From NCBI GenBank assembly GCA_017481395.1, contig JAFUPE010000042.1:1-55081 (forward strand): a stretch of 55,081 bases of DNA, given 5' to 3'. Below, piece after piece: positions 34,337 to 43,340 of the stretch (the first letter of the stretch is position 1; every line of letters starts with the position of its first letter). Made by a program: the position numbers and the translations under genes. The notes below the pieces were generated by a model that was given only the letters and a program-made list of their open reading frames with translations, was not told the origin of the DNA and did no database searches. Origin of the DNA: Ruminococcus sp. Its GTDB lineage: Bacteria > Bacillota_A > Clostridia > Oscillospirales > Acutalibacteraceae.

Positions 34337-36276
34337 CAGCTGATTTTAGAGCCTGCAGGCACACCGTCAACAAAGATTACCTTAACGTCTTCACCAGCAG
34401 TTGCGGCTAAAATCATACCTGCACTTTCAATTCCGCAAAGGGTAGCAGGCTTAAGATTTGAAACAAGGATAATAGACTTACCTTGGAGCTCGTCGGGGGT
34501 ATAATACTTGGCAATACCCGAGGCAACGGTTCTTTCCTTAACTCCATCAAAAACAGTAAGCTTCAAAAGCTTTTTAGCCTTTTTAACAGGTTCGCAGGCG
34601 GTAATTTTAGCAACTCTAAGGTCTACCTTGCAGAAATCCTCTATACCGATAGGAGCCAAACCCTCGGGGATGTCGATTTTCTTTTCTTCCTCTGCCTTAG
34701 GCTCGTTGTTGCAGATAAACTTGTTAAGCTCCTCGATTTCCTTTTCGACGTCAATTCTGGGGAACAGAACCTCGCCTCGCTTAACAGTAACGTTGTCTGC
34801 AAGCACACCCCATTTACCCATATTCTCATAGGTTGCAGCAGAAGCGTCCATACCAATCTGCTCCCAGATTTTGGGCATTGTTGAGGGCATAAAGCAAGAA
34901 AGAGGAGTGCTGACAATACGGATAGCCTCAAGAAGATTGTAAAGAACCCTTGCAAGTCTGGGCTTGGCATTTTCGTCCTTCGCAAGCACCCAAGGCATTG
35001 TCTCGTCGATATATTTATTAGCTCGGTTTACAACCTTGAAAATCTCAGCAAGGGCATTGTTAAGCTGAGTTTCGTCGATAAACTTATCAACCTCTGTCTT
35101 AAGTGCAAGTGCAGTTTCAATAAGAGAATCGTCGAACTCACCCTCTGACTGTGCCTCAGGGAGTGTACCGCCAAAATATTTTTCGACCATTGCAACAGTA
35201 CGTGAAACAAGGTTGCCAAGACCATTGGCAAGGTCGGTATTAATTCGGTTAATCATAATCTCGTTGGAGAATGAGCTGTCGGCACCCAAAGCCATTTCGC
35301 GTAAAATATGATAACGAATAGCATCGGCACCGTATCTTTCACCCAAGACAAAGGGGTCTACAACATTGCCTAAGGATTTGCTCATCTTCTGGCCGTTAAA
35401 GGTAATCCAGCCATGAACGGCAAGATGCTTGGGCAAGGGCAAATCAAGTGCCATAAGCATTACAGGCCAGATAATTGCGTGGAAACGCATAATATCCTTT
35501 GCTACCATATGAGTGTCGGCGGGCCAGTATTTGCCATAATCGTTAAAAGCTGAATTTTCGTAACCCAATGCAGAAATATAGTTTGAAAGTGCGTCTATCC
35601 AAACGTATACTACGTGCTTTTCATCAAAGCTTACGGGAATACCCCATGTAAAGCTTGTACGTGAAACGCACAAATCCTCAAGACCGGGCTTAATAAAGTT
35701 GTTTACAAGCTCCACAGCTCTTGTCTTGGGTCTTAAATAATCGGTTTCGGTAAGAAGCTTTTCAATTCTGTCTGCAAAGGGAGACATTTTCAGGAAGTAG
35801 GCTTCTTCCTTAGCCTCTATAACATCTCTTCCGCACTCGGGACATTTACCGTCAACAAGCTGACTGTCTGTCCAGAAGCTTTCGCAGGGTGTGCAATACT
35901 TACCCTTGTACTCGCCTTTGTAAATATAGCCTTTATCGTAAAGAGCCTTGAAAATCTTCTGTACTGTTTCAATATGATAATCGTCGGTTGTGCGGATGTA
36001 ACGGTCGTAATCTACATTCATATACTTCCACAAAGCCTTGAATTTATCAACGATTTCGTCAACGTATTCTTTAGGTGTAACGCCTTTTTCGGCGGCTTTC
36101 TGCTCAATTTTAAGACCGTGCTCATCTGTACCTGTTAAAAACATTACATCCTTGCCTTGCATCCTCTTGTACCTTGCAATTGAGTCACAAGCTACTGTAG
36201 TATAACAATGACCGATATGAGGATTACCCGATGGGTAGTAAATGGGGGTTGTAATGTAAAACTTATTATCGCACAT
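34336..36276 (-). CDS. metG: Methionyl-tRNA synthetase (646 aa)
   Basis: The enzyme charges tRNA-Met. PIYYPSGNPHIGHCYTT includes the HIGH motif, and KMSKSLGNVVDP is the second signature. A zinc-binding insertion is seen (CTPCESFWTDSQLVDGKCPECGRD). The C-terminal extension (EDFCKVDLRVAKITACEPVKKAKKLLKL) is the EMAP/tRNA-binding domain that promotes dimer formation. The ATG follows AGGAGTG. It overlaps tatD by one base. No T-box-like leader was seen in the short upstream region. Confidence 0.97.
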   Translation of the reverse strand: MCDNKFYITTPIYYPSGNPHIGHCYTTVACDSIARYKRMQGKDVMFLTGTDEHGLKIEQKAAEKGVTPKEYVDEIVDKFKALWKYMNVDYDRYIRTTDDYHIETVQKIFKALYDKGYIYKGEYKGKYCTPCESFWTDSQLVDGKCPECGRDVIEAKEEAYFLKMSPFADRIEKLLTETDYLRPKTRAVELVNNFIKPGLEDLCVSRTSFTWGIPVSFDEKHVVYVWIDALSNYISALGYENSAFNDYGKYWPADTHMVAKDIMRFHAIIWPVMLMALDLPLPKHLAVHGWITFNGQKMSKSLGNVVDPFVLGERYGADAIRYHILREMALGADSSFSNEIMINRINTDLANGLGNLVSRTVAMVEKYFGGTLPEAQSEGEFDDSLIETALALKTEVDKFIDETQLNNALAEIFKVVNRANKYIDETMPWVLAKDENAKPRLARVLYNLLEAIRIVSTPLSCFMPSTMPKIWEQIGMDASAATYENMGKWGVLADNVTVKRGEVLFPRIDVEKEIEELNKFICNNEPKAEEEKKIDIPEGLAPIGIEDFCKVDLRVAKITACEPVKKAKKLLKLTVFDGVKERTVASGIAKYYTPDELQGKSIILVSNLKPATLCGIESAGMILAATAGEDVKVIFVDGVPAGSKIS

Positions 36277-36353
36277 TTAAATCACTCCTGTGTAAATATA
36301 CTATTCTAAATTAATATTTTATCACGATTAAACTCAAAAAGCAACCATAAGAA

Positions 36354-36383
36354 AAAGGGGATTTCCTATTAAAGAAATCCCCC
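36354..36383 (-). terminator. Terminator of the large amylase gene
   Basis: AGGGGGATTTC pairs with GAAATCCCC around an 8-base loop just past the amylase stop, with T-rich sequence after it on the minus strand. Confidence 0.7.
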
Positions 36384-36398
36384 TTATAATTATTCTTA

Positions 36399-39300
36399 TC
36401 ATGCCATATAAGCGTCGGCTGCCTCATTGTAGGCATAAAGCGCTTTGACTACATTCTTAAGCTCTGTATCGGTTCCCTGCATTACAAGATAACCATAGCT
36501 GAAGGCGTTGTAATTAAGTGTAAAGCCGCCTACGGTAACCACAACCTCATTATTAAGATTATTTGCAAGAATATCTGAAACCTTTACTTCATAGTAACTG
36601 CCCTTCTTCTTTGCAGCTACTTGTACACCATTCACTTTAAATTCAGGTATATTTGCTTCATCTTCAATACAGAAATAATGCTTGATTGCTGTTTCACTTT
36701 CAAGTGAAAGTCGTGAGCCATAGTAAGAAACCCCCGCCTCTTTGCCTGTAAATAAAGGTTCAAACTTGCTGAAATCAACATCAGCAAGGGCTTTTTCTGT
36801 CTCATCTAAAGCCTCGTTGGCAAGCCTTATAGTGTTGTAGTCGAAATACTCCTGAGCACAGGCACCATAGTTAAGCATTGCTTTTACAAGAGCCTCTGCC
36901 TTGGTATACTCGTTTTCTTCACCTTTCGCCTTTGCCTTCTCTGCTTCGGCTATTATATAATCTGCGTATTTTTTTACTGAATACTCAAACCAGTCGCTTT
37001 TAAAGCTTGAGGAAACAATCCTTGCCTTAACGTCAGACGCTATTTCCTTTGCGGCAACCTCGCAGGTAAACACATAATATCCGTCTATCTTTTCTGCATC
37101 CTTCACCAAACAGGACTTTTGTTTGCCGTTCGGAAGCGTAAACACAACTTTTGCCTTTGTATCCTGTGATACCTCGTCAGAAATCACCATATGGAAATGC
37201 AGTGCAATATTCCCGCCAAGAGATAAAGACGCTCCCGCGAAATCGTTTTCTGCCAGAACTTTTTTCACAACAACTGTAATATCAACATCGCCTGTTATTG
37301 CTTCAATGGTGAAAACTCCGTTGGCATCAGCGTTAAGCACAGTTTCTCCAGCCATTACCTTTTCTATTTCATAACCATTCTCGGGGGCAACTGTAAAGGT
37401 ATAGTCGTCACCGTATTTTACTGTATCAGAACCATTGAATGTAAAGTTACCCTCATTCACGCTTACAGCATATTCATTTATGCTTTCGCTGTAGGTTGCT
37501 GTTACCGTTATATCTTTCGTTACGTTTGAAAAGTCAGTATCCCAACCTGTGAATGTGTAGCTAAACTGTGCATCTGCTTCTCTTGTGGGGACTGTTGGGG
37601 CTGTGGCGGCTGAGCCATAAGGAATGCTTTGAATACTTAAAATCTCTCCGTCATAATCGAGGAAGGTAACCTCAAACTCGTTGATTTTCTTCTCGTATGT
37701 TGCAGTAACCGTTGTGTCAGCTGTAATCACAACGAATGGTGTATCCCAGCCAGTAAACACATAAGAATACACAGCTGTGCCCTCTCTCACAGGGTCAGCA
37801 GGCGGAGTAGCAGCACCGCCTTCAGTAACAATTTGCTCATCAAGAACTGTTCCGTCATAATCTACGAAGGTTACAGTGTAATCGTTTAGCACAGGAACAT
37901 CAGGTACGCCGGGGTCTGCACCAACAGGCACATGATTAATAATGAGTCTTTTTTCTTCTGTATCAAAAATAAAGGTATATGTACCGCCTGTTGCCGACAA
38001 AGTAGCATCGCCTGCACTTTGGTGCATAGACCAGCTTATGCCCTGTGTTGAATCAACTACAGTTCCGTCGTTGCCATACCATTTAGAGCCGCCTTTATCG
38101 TGAATTTTAAAGCCATACTCACCTTCATCAAGCTCCAGCGTAGCTGTTACATAGTTGGTATTCTCGTCAGCAGTCATCTCTGTATCGGAGGTCCAGTCGT
38201 TAAAGTCACCTCTTAAGAAAATTTGAGAACCTTCTTCTGCCACCACCGTTGTTTCCGCAACCGTTGTCTCAACCTCAGCAGGTGTGGTTTCTTCTTCAAA
38301 AGGAGTATAAAGAACGGTAAGCTTTTTAGTGCTTCTTGCCAGAGTAAAGGTATAGGTGCCGCCCGAGGCTACAAGAGTACACTTGTCCGCACCCGCCGTC
38401 ATAGTCCAGCCATTATCGCCTGTGGTATCTTCAATGGTACCTGTATTACCATACCAGACATCAGTATCAGTTTTGTGAAGCTTAAAACCATAGGTACCTG
38501 CTTCGATATCAAAGGTTGCAGTTAAAATATCGCCATCATCTGTAAAAAACAGAGGATTGCTGTCTTTCCAACCATTAAACTCACCTTTAACATAATAGGG
38601 AGATGCCTCGGATTCTTCTGTAACGATTGTTGTAACGGGTATTGTTACCGTAGTAGCCGGAGCTGTGGTGGTAGCTTCTGTTGGTGTAGTAGTTGCCGAT
38701 ATATCCGCTGTTACAGTCAGCTTATTTGTAGAAAGATTAAAGCTAAAGGTATAGGTGCCGCCTGATGCAACAAATGTACAATTATCAGAAATGGTGGTTC
38801 TCATTGTCCAACCGCTTTCATTTGTTGCGTCTTCAATTGTACCTGTATTGCTGTACCATGAGCCAATACCGCGGTTATGAATTTTAAAATCGTAGGTACC
38901 TGCACCAAGGCTGATGGTAGCTTCAACTGTATTGCTCTCCTCGGTATAAACCATCTGAGCCGAAGAATCCCAATCGTTAAAATCGCCCTTTAGGTAAACT
39001 TCCGAATCAAGTGTCTCGCTATGTTCTACCACAAGCTTTTGGGTAACGGTATTAAAATTAAATGTATATTTTCCGCCTGTTGCCTTAAGTGTGCAATTGT
39101 CATCTACCGCAGGATTCATTGTCCAACCGCTTGAGCCTGTAGTGTCTTCGATTGCACCTTTATTGCTGAACCATAAATCGCCACACTTAATCTTAAAGGT
39201 ATATTCGCCTTCCTCAAGAATAACACTGGTGGTAGCAATATTGGTATCCTTAGCAACCATAACGTTTGCCTCTGTGTTCCAGTCATTGAAGGTACCTGTA

Positions 39301-40802
39301 AGCCTGAAATCAGTAGTTGAGCCCTTTGTAAGACTACCTGAGGAATCAATATCATATACCACGGCAATACCCGTGTCACCGATATCACCTGAAATATATC
39401 CGTTTGAAACAGTAAAAGTGTTACCTGTAATTGCGTCTGTGTATGTACCCGATGCCATACGATGAGCAGGAACACTCATATTGTTATAATACGTGCCGCC
39501 TGTATTCACAAGGACAACACCCGATGTACCTCGCTCGATATACGCAACGCCACCCGAGGATGCCATATACTCGCTTTGTCCTGCAAAGCAGTTTTTGAAT
39601 TTATTAACCGCCTTTACCTCGGGATAAGACCAAGAGGTAATATCCGCATCACCCATCATCGTGGTGTCCATATTCTCGGGTCTTGCAAGGTAAAGTCCGC
39701 AAACCTCGTTTCTTGCACCTACAATTGCCCATGTTTTGTTTATATTATGGTCGCTTATAAATCTTGTACCATCATCCTTGAAGTTATCGTGGGATTCTGT
39801 CCACTGAACAGTCTTCGAAGGAGCAGCACCATTAGAAATACCCGACTGAGCCGCACGAGAAGCATTGCCGTCAACCACAGCCTGTCTTATATCGTTTGCA
39901 CCTGTGTCGGTAACGCTCATATACTGGGTATATGCGTCTGTGCCAAGTCCATTACCGGGTGTACCTAAAAGTTCACCATAATAATAAGGTGTGAATCCTT
40001 TGGTTTTTTGTGCGTATTCCGTAGCCGCATTTAAAACATTAGGCCAGAAGTCACTCTTAGTACCTGATGCGTCTGAAGGAGTTTCGATATGCTTAACAGC
40101 ATCAAAACGGAAGCCGTCGGCACCGGCATCTATACATTCTTTAAGAAAGTTTGTGCAGTGCTTCTGGACAGTTGCGTTACTTGTATTAAGATCAGGAAGA
40201 CCTGTAAGGCAGTAGTGTGTAGTGTCGTAACGATTGTCGAAATCGTAGATATTTTTGGAAATATCGTGCCAACAGTTACTGTCGCCTCGAATTTCTGAGG
40301 GAACCCAAGGGTGAATTGTATTCTCAGACATATCATTGGCCATATGGTTAAAGATTGTATCAACAATAACTTTTATACCGTATTTTTCGGCTTCTTCACA
40401 CATAGACTTAAACTCAGCCTTTGTACCAAAAGCATTACGGTAGTTGTCTTCAATATTAAATGCTACCGGCTGATAAACTACCCAACACTGACCCATAAAA
40501 GTACTCCAGGATTCGCAGGTGGATTCTTTGATAGGTTGAATAGGAGAAGTCTGAATTGCAGTAAAGCCCTGTGCCGCAATTTTGGGTAAAAGCTCCTTGA
40601 TATTGTTAAAAGACCAACACCAGCACTGCAAAATCTGACCATCCTGAATATCATCGCAAAGGCCGTAAACACTTGAACCCGTCGAGACAATCTCAGCATT
40701 CGCTCCGGTTTCTGATAAATCTGCAGTTGCCCCTGCCGCTGTCAGAATGCCGCTTAAAGCTATAACTAAGGTAAGACTTAAAGATAGTATTCTTCTAAGC
40801 AT
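36399..40802 (-). CDS. Secreted multi-domain GH13 alpha-amylase (1467 aa)
   Basis: A signal peptide (to about AAGATA) is followed by a GH13 catalytic domain (about 45-490) with VDTIFNHMA, GFRFDAVKH (Asp234), YYGELLG (Glu277) and TESHDN (Asp339). Four tandem modules of about 98 residues start near 496, 600, 734 and 858, each with GxFNxW and later WYxNxGTIED, resembling the starch-associated X25-type modules of Ruminococcus amylases. Thr-rich linkers separate them. Two InlB-type repeats (TFVDYDGTVLDEQ and TFLDYDGEILSIQ) follow, one more beta domain, and an unidentified C-terminal region of about 285 residues. There is no dockerin and no sorting signal. It probably attacks starch granules outside the cell. 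Confidence 0.93.
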   Translation of the reverse strand: MLRRILSLSLTLVIALSGILTAAGATADLSETGANAEIVSTGSSVYGLCDDIQDGQILQCWCWSFNNIKELLPKIAAQGFTAIQTSPIQPIKESTCESWSTFMGQCWVVYQPVAFNIEDNYRNAFGTKAEFKSMCEEAEKYGIKVIVDTIFNHMANDMSENTIHPWVPSEIRGDSNCWHDISKNIYDFDNRYDTTHYCLTGLPDLNTSNATVQKHCTNFLKECIDAGADGFRFDAVKHIETPSDASGTKSDFWPNVLNAATEYAQKTKGFTPYYYGELLGTPGNGLGTDAYTQYMSVTDTGANDIRQAVVDGNASRAAQSGISNGAAPSKTVQWTESHDNFKDDGTRFISDHNINKTWAIVGARNEVCGLYLARPENMDTTMMGDADITSWSYPEVKAVNKFKNCFAGQSEYMASSGGVAYIERGTSGVVLVNTGGTYYNNMSVPAHRMASGTYTDAITGNTFTVSNGYISGDIGDTGIAVVYDIDSSGSLTKGSTTDFRLTGTFNDWNTEANVMVAKDTNIATTSVILEEGEYTFKIKCGDLWFSNKGAIEDTTGSSGWTMNPAVDDNCTLKATGGKYTFNFNTVTQKLVVEHSETLDSEVYLKGDFNDWDSSAQMVYTEESNTVEATISLGAGTYDFKIHNRGIGSWYSNTGTIEDATNESGWTMRTTISDNCTFVASGGTYTFSFNLSTNKLTVTADISATTTPTEATTTAPATTVTIPVTTIVTEESEASPYYVKGEFNGWKDSNPLFFTDDGDILTATFDIEAGTYGFKLHKTDTDVWYGNTGTIEDTTGDNGWTMTAGADKCTLVASGGTYTFTLARSTKKLTVLYTPFEEETTPAEVETTVAETTVVAEEGSQIFLRGDFNDWTSDTEMTADENTNYVTATLELDEGEYGFKIHDKGGSKWYGNDGTVVDSTQGISWSMHQSAGDATLSATGGTYTFIFDTEEKRLIINHVPVGADPGVPDVPVLNDYTVTFVDYDGTVLDEQIVTEGGAATPPADPVREGTAVYSYVFTGWDTPFVVITADTTVTATYEKKINEFEVTFLDYDGEILSIQSIPYGSAATAPTVPTREADAQFSYTFTGWDTDFSNVTKDITVTATYSESINEYAVSVNEGNFTFNGSDTVKYGDDYTFTVAPENGYEIEKVMAGETVLNADANGVFTIEAITGDVDITVVVKKVLAENDFAGASLSLGGNIALHFHMVISDEVSQDTKAKVVFTLPNGKQKSCLVKDAEKIDGYYVFTCEVAAKEIASDVKARIVSSSFKSDWFEYSVKKYADYIIAEAEKAKAKGEENEYTKAEALVKAMLNYGACAQEYFDYNTIRLANEALDETEKALADVDFSKFEPLFTGKEAGVSYYGSRLSLESETAIKHYFCIEDEANIPEFKVNGVQVAAKKKGSYYEVKVSDILANNLNNEVVVTVGGFTLNYNAFSYGYLVMQGTDTELKNVVKALYAYNEAADAYMA

Positions 40803-40846
40803 GGTAAAACCTCCTGTAAATTATATAGCCGAATATATACAAGGAT

Positions 40847-40875
40847 ATTGTACAGTATTTTTATAAATCTTTCAA
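40847..40875 (-). promoter_or_regulatory. Promoter of the amylase gene
   Basis: On the minus strand TTGAAA (40870-40875), a 17-base spacer and TACAAT (40847-40852), 45 bases before the ATG at 40802. Confidence 0.75.
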
Positions 40876-40968
40876 GTTTTTTAAACTTTTGGTATATTTT
40901 TTATATACAATTTACAAGCCGCACCAACAAATTTTAGTTAAAGAGCATCCTTTATAACACAAATCCAT

Positions 40969-40997
40969 TTGACATTACGATACATATGTATTAAACT
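40969..40997 (+). promoter_or_regulatory. Promoter of galE with a palindrome in the spacer
   Basis: TTGACA at 40969-40974, a 17-base spacer and TAAACT at 40992-40997. The perfect palindrome ATACATATGTAT (40980-40991) fills the spacer, a usual place for a repressor site. Confidence 0.7.
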
Positions 40998-41030
40998 AAT
41001 CTTAATATATTCAATTTATGAGGTGAGTTT

Positions 41031-42047
41031 ATGGCAATTCTCCTTACTGGCGGTATGGGCTTTATCGGCTCGCATACTGCGGTTGAGCTTATAAACGAGG
41101 GTTACGAGGTTATTATTGCAGATAACCTTTCAAACAGCAGTCCAAAGGTGCTTGACAGAATCGAGACCATTACGGGCAAAAAGCCTTTGTTTTATCAAAT
41201 TGACGTAGCAATAAAAGAAGACGTCGAAACGGTTTTTAACGAAAACAATGTAGAAGGTGTTATTCACTTTGCAGGCTATAAAAGCGTGCCCGAATCCACC
41301 CGCATTCCCTTAAGCTACTACCGTAACAATATCGACACCGCCCTTACTGTGTTGGAGGTTATGAAGGAAAGAAAGTGCAAAACCTTTGTATTCTCATCCT
41401 CTGCAACGGTTTATGGTGACAAGAACATTGCCCCCTTTAACGAAGAAATGCCCACCTCTACATCTACCAACGCTTACGGTAACACAAAGCTGATGATAGA
41501 GCAGATTGTACGCGACTTTGCCGCCTCATGGAATGAGCTTTCTGCTATATTACTCAGATATTTCAATCCCATCGGTGCTCACCCCAGCGGACTTATCGGC
41601 GAAGCACCCGACGGAATTCCCAACAACCTTATGCCTTATATAACTCAGACAGCTGTTGGTGTGCGTGAGTTCTTAGGTGTGTTCGGCACAGATTACGACA
41701 CACCCGACGGCACAGGTGTACGCGACTTTATCCATGTTGTTGACCTTGCAAAAGGTCACGTTGCCGCTGTAAATTATGCACTTAACTCTCAGGGCGTGGA
41801 GGCTATTAACCTTGGCACAGGCAAAGGCAACAGCGTTTTAGAGGTTGTGCACACCTTTGAAGAAGCAAACTCCCTTAAAATTCCCGTTAAGCTTTTAGAC
41901 CGTCGCCCGGGCGACATTGCCACAAGCTTTGCTTTGGCAGATAAAGCAAAAGAAATACTGGGTTGGGAAGCCAAGCTTACACTTTTTGATATGTGTAAAG
42001 ACTCTTGGAACTGGCAGAAAAATAACCCCAAAGGATATGACGATTAA
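41031..42047 (+). CDS. galE: UDP-glucose 4-epimerase GalE (338 aa)
   Basis: GalE interconverts UDP-glucose and UDP-galactose. The NAD site GGMGFIGSHTAVELI opens the protein, and the catalytic Tyr-x3-Lys lies in NAYGNTKLMIEQI. VRDFIHVVDLAKGH and LGTGKGNSVLEV are further family segments. Length is standard. The ATG follows GAGGTGAG. It has its own promoter and terminator. Confidence 0.96.
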   Translation: MAILLTGGMGFIGSHTAVELINEGYEVIIADNLSNSSPKVLDRIETITGKKPLFYQIDVAIKEDVETVFNENNVEGVIHFAGYKSVPESTRIPLSYYRNNIDTALTVLEVMKERKCKTFVFSSSATVYGDKNIAPFNEEMPTSTSTNAYGNTKLMIEQIVRDFAASWNELSAILLRYFNPIGAHPSGLIGEAPDGIPNNLMPYITQTAVGVREFLGVFGTDYDTPDGTGVRDFIHVVDLAKGHVAAVNYALNSQGVEAINLGTGKGNSVLEVVHTFEEANSLKIPVKLLDRRPGDIATSFALADKAKEILGWEAKLTLFDMCKDSWNWQKNNPKGYDD

Positions 42048-42054
42048 CATAATA

Positions 42055-42082
42055 ATGCCTGGTACAAGTATGTACCGGGCAT
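42055..42082 (+). terminator. Terminator of galE
   Basis: ATGCCTGGTACA pairs with TGTACCGGGCAT (one G-T pair) around AGTA, followed by CATTTTAT. It separates galE from the gene at 42108. Confidence 0.85.
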
Positions 42083-42107
42083 CATTTTATATAGAGGAGA
42101 CAGTGTT

Positions 42108-42587
42108 ATGGTCACAGAACAGCAAATGAATAGTATAGACTTTTTAGACGAGCCCGTTAAGAGTAAAAACTATTATAAAGTGAATCCTTCTGATATGAGC
42201 AGATTCGACGACAACCGAAAGAAGCTGGCTTTCAAAATTAATTCTATCGTGTTGAGCTATGAACTTGAAAACGATCTCAGCCGCAACAAAACCGGTGAGA
42301 TTATATGTGAAAAAACACAGCAAAGCTGGGACAGCTATAAAAAAGTTATTTACGGCAAAACCTCGGCATCACGCACACTCTTGTATAAATTCTGTATAGG
42401 AATGAATCTGAGCTTGGCAGAATCCGCTGAACTTTTTGATTTATCTGAAGAAGGCCCTCTTAACGAAAAAGTCAGAGGAGACTATATATTCCTGAATGCT
42501 TTGGGCAAAGATTCAATCCAAAGTTTCATTAAGGAGTATGAAGAATACACACAGAAAAAAATAAGTTTGAGAGACAGTTCCAGGTGA
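42108..42587 (+). CDS. Helix-turn-helix-like protein at the head of the helicase island (159 aa)
   Basis: No firm family. The C-terminal half (TQQSWDSYKKVIYGKTSASRTLLYKFCIGMNLSLAESAELFDLSEEGPLNEKVRGDYIFLNAL) resembles the helical part of some XRE-like and defence-associated regulators, where a short HTH is followed by a LGLSLEEA-type helix. The N-terminus is charged and probably flexible. GAGGAG precedes the ATG. It is the first gene after the galE terminator and is followed by a promoter serving the next two genes, so it may regulate them. Confidence 0.6.
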   Translation: MVTEQQMNSIDFLDEPVKSKNYYKVNPSDMSRFDDNRKKLAFKINSIVLSYELENDLSRNKTGEIICEKTQQSWDSYKKVIYGKTSASRTLLYKFCIGMNLSLAESAELFDLSEEGPLNEKVRGDYIFLNALGKDSIQSFIKEYEEYTQKKISLRDSSR

Positions 42588-42611
42588 GATAAAAACTTTC
42601 CCTCAAAAGTA

Positions 42612-42640
42612 TTGATAATATGCACCATAGCCTATATACT
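42612..42640 (+). promoter_or_regulatory. Promoter of the 213-aa protein and helicase-peptidase genes
   Basis: TTGATA (42612-42617), a 17-base spacer and TATACT (42635-42640). It covers the in-frame ATG at 42620, so the downstream ATG at 42698 is the likely start. Confidence 0.75.
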
Positions 42641-42697
42641 TTAGTCAAGAGCTCTGAAAAAATAAAAAATATTTGTTCTGAGAAAGGTAATGAGGTT

Positions 42698-43339
42698 ATG
42701 AAGATTATATTTTGCAACATAGCATATATGAAATACTACAAAGGAATCATCGAAGGCATTGATGAACCTGAAAATGGCGGTCAGTATGTAAAAGTTTATA
42801 AAAATGCACACGAAGCTTACAACTTTGATGCAATCGAATGTCAAGAAACGGAAAATGAGATGTGTTTAGGATATGTACGCCTTAGCCAGTCTTCCGAAAA
42901 CAAAACCAGCGAATTTCATATAGAAAAAATCAACGGTTGCGAACATATGGAAAAAGAACCCTACATTGACGATGTTACTGTTGTCTGGTGTGCGAAGTCA
43001 AACCGTATTGATGGTATGCGTGTTGTAGGCTGGTATACCAATGCCACAGCGCTCAGAAATCCCGAATTTGCCGAATTTGAAAATGGATTTGTGCAGGAAT
43101 ATAACTTTTTTGCAGAAAAGACAAGCTGTGTTCTTCTTCCGGAAAAAGAGCGATACTTAGCAAAATGGATTGTTCCTCGCAGTGGACATAACGGATATGA
43201 TTTCGGATTTGGTCGTTCTAATATCTGGTATGCACAAGGCTCAGAAATCAACTCGAAACAAAAAACTTATATCGAAACCATTCTTAAACAAATCAACAAC
43301 TACAACGGTGAAAACTGGATAGAAAAGAAGGCTGACTGA
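42698..43339 (+). CDS. Uncharacterised protein coupled to the helicase-peptidase (213 aa)
   Basis: I recognise the general type but not a named function. It starts KIIFCNIAYMKYYKGI and has NGGQYVKVYKNAHEAYNFDAIE, a central IDDVTVVWCAKSNRIDGMRVVGWYTNATALRN segment, and a C-terminal RSGHNGYDFGFGRSNIWYAQ. Proteins with the GWYxNAT core and an early Tyr-Tyr segment occur near restriction and other DNA-targeting genes, and could be a nucleic-acid or modified-base reader, but this is inference. ATG 42698 follows AAAGGT; the ATG at 42620 lies inside the promoter. Its stop is one base before the ATG of the helicase-peptidase gene, so the two products are probably made together. Confidence 0.65.
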   Translation: MKIIFCNIAYMKYYKGIIEGIDEPENGGQYVKVYKNAHEAYNFDAIECQETENEMCLGYVRLSQSSENKTSEFHIEKINGCEHMEKEPYIDDVTVVWCAKSNRIDGMRVVGWYTNATALRNPEFAEFENGFVQEYNFFAEKTSCVLLPEKERYLAKWIVPRSGHNGYDFGFGRSNIWYAQGSEINSKQKTYIETILKQINNYNGENWIEKKAD

Positions 43340-43340
43340 T

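Noticed and set aside
36277..36398. T-box or other riboswitch before metG
   Set aside because: The upstream region is short and lacks a T-box-like stem, specifier region or terminator/antiterminator pair.
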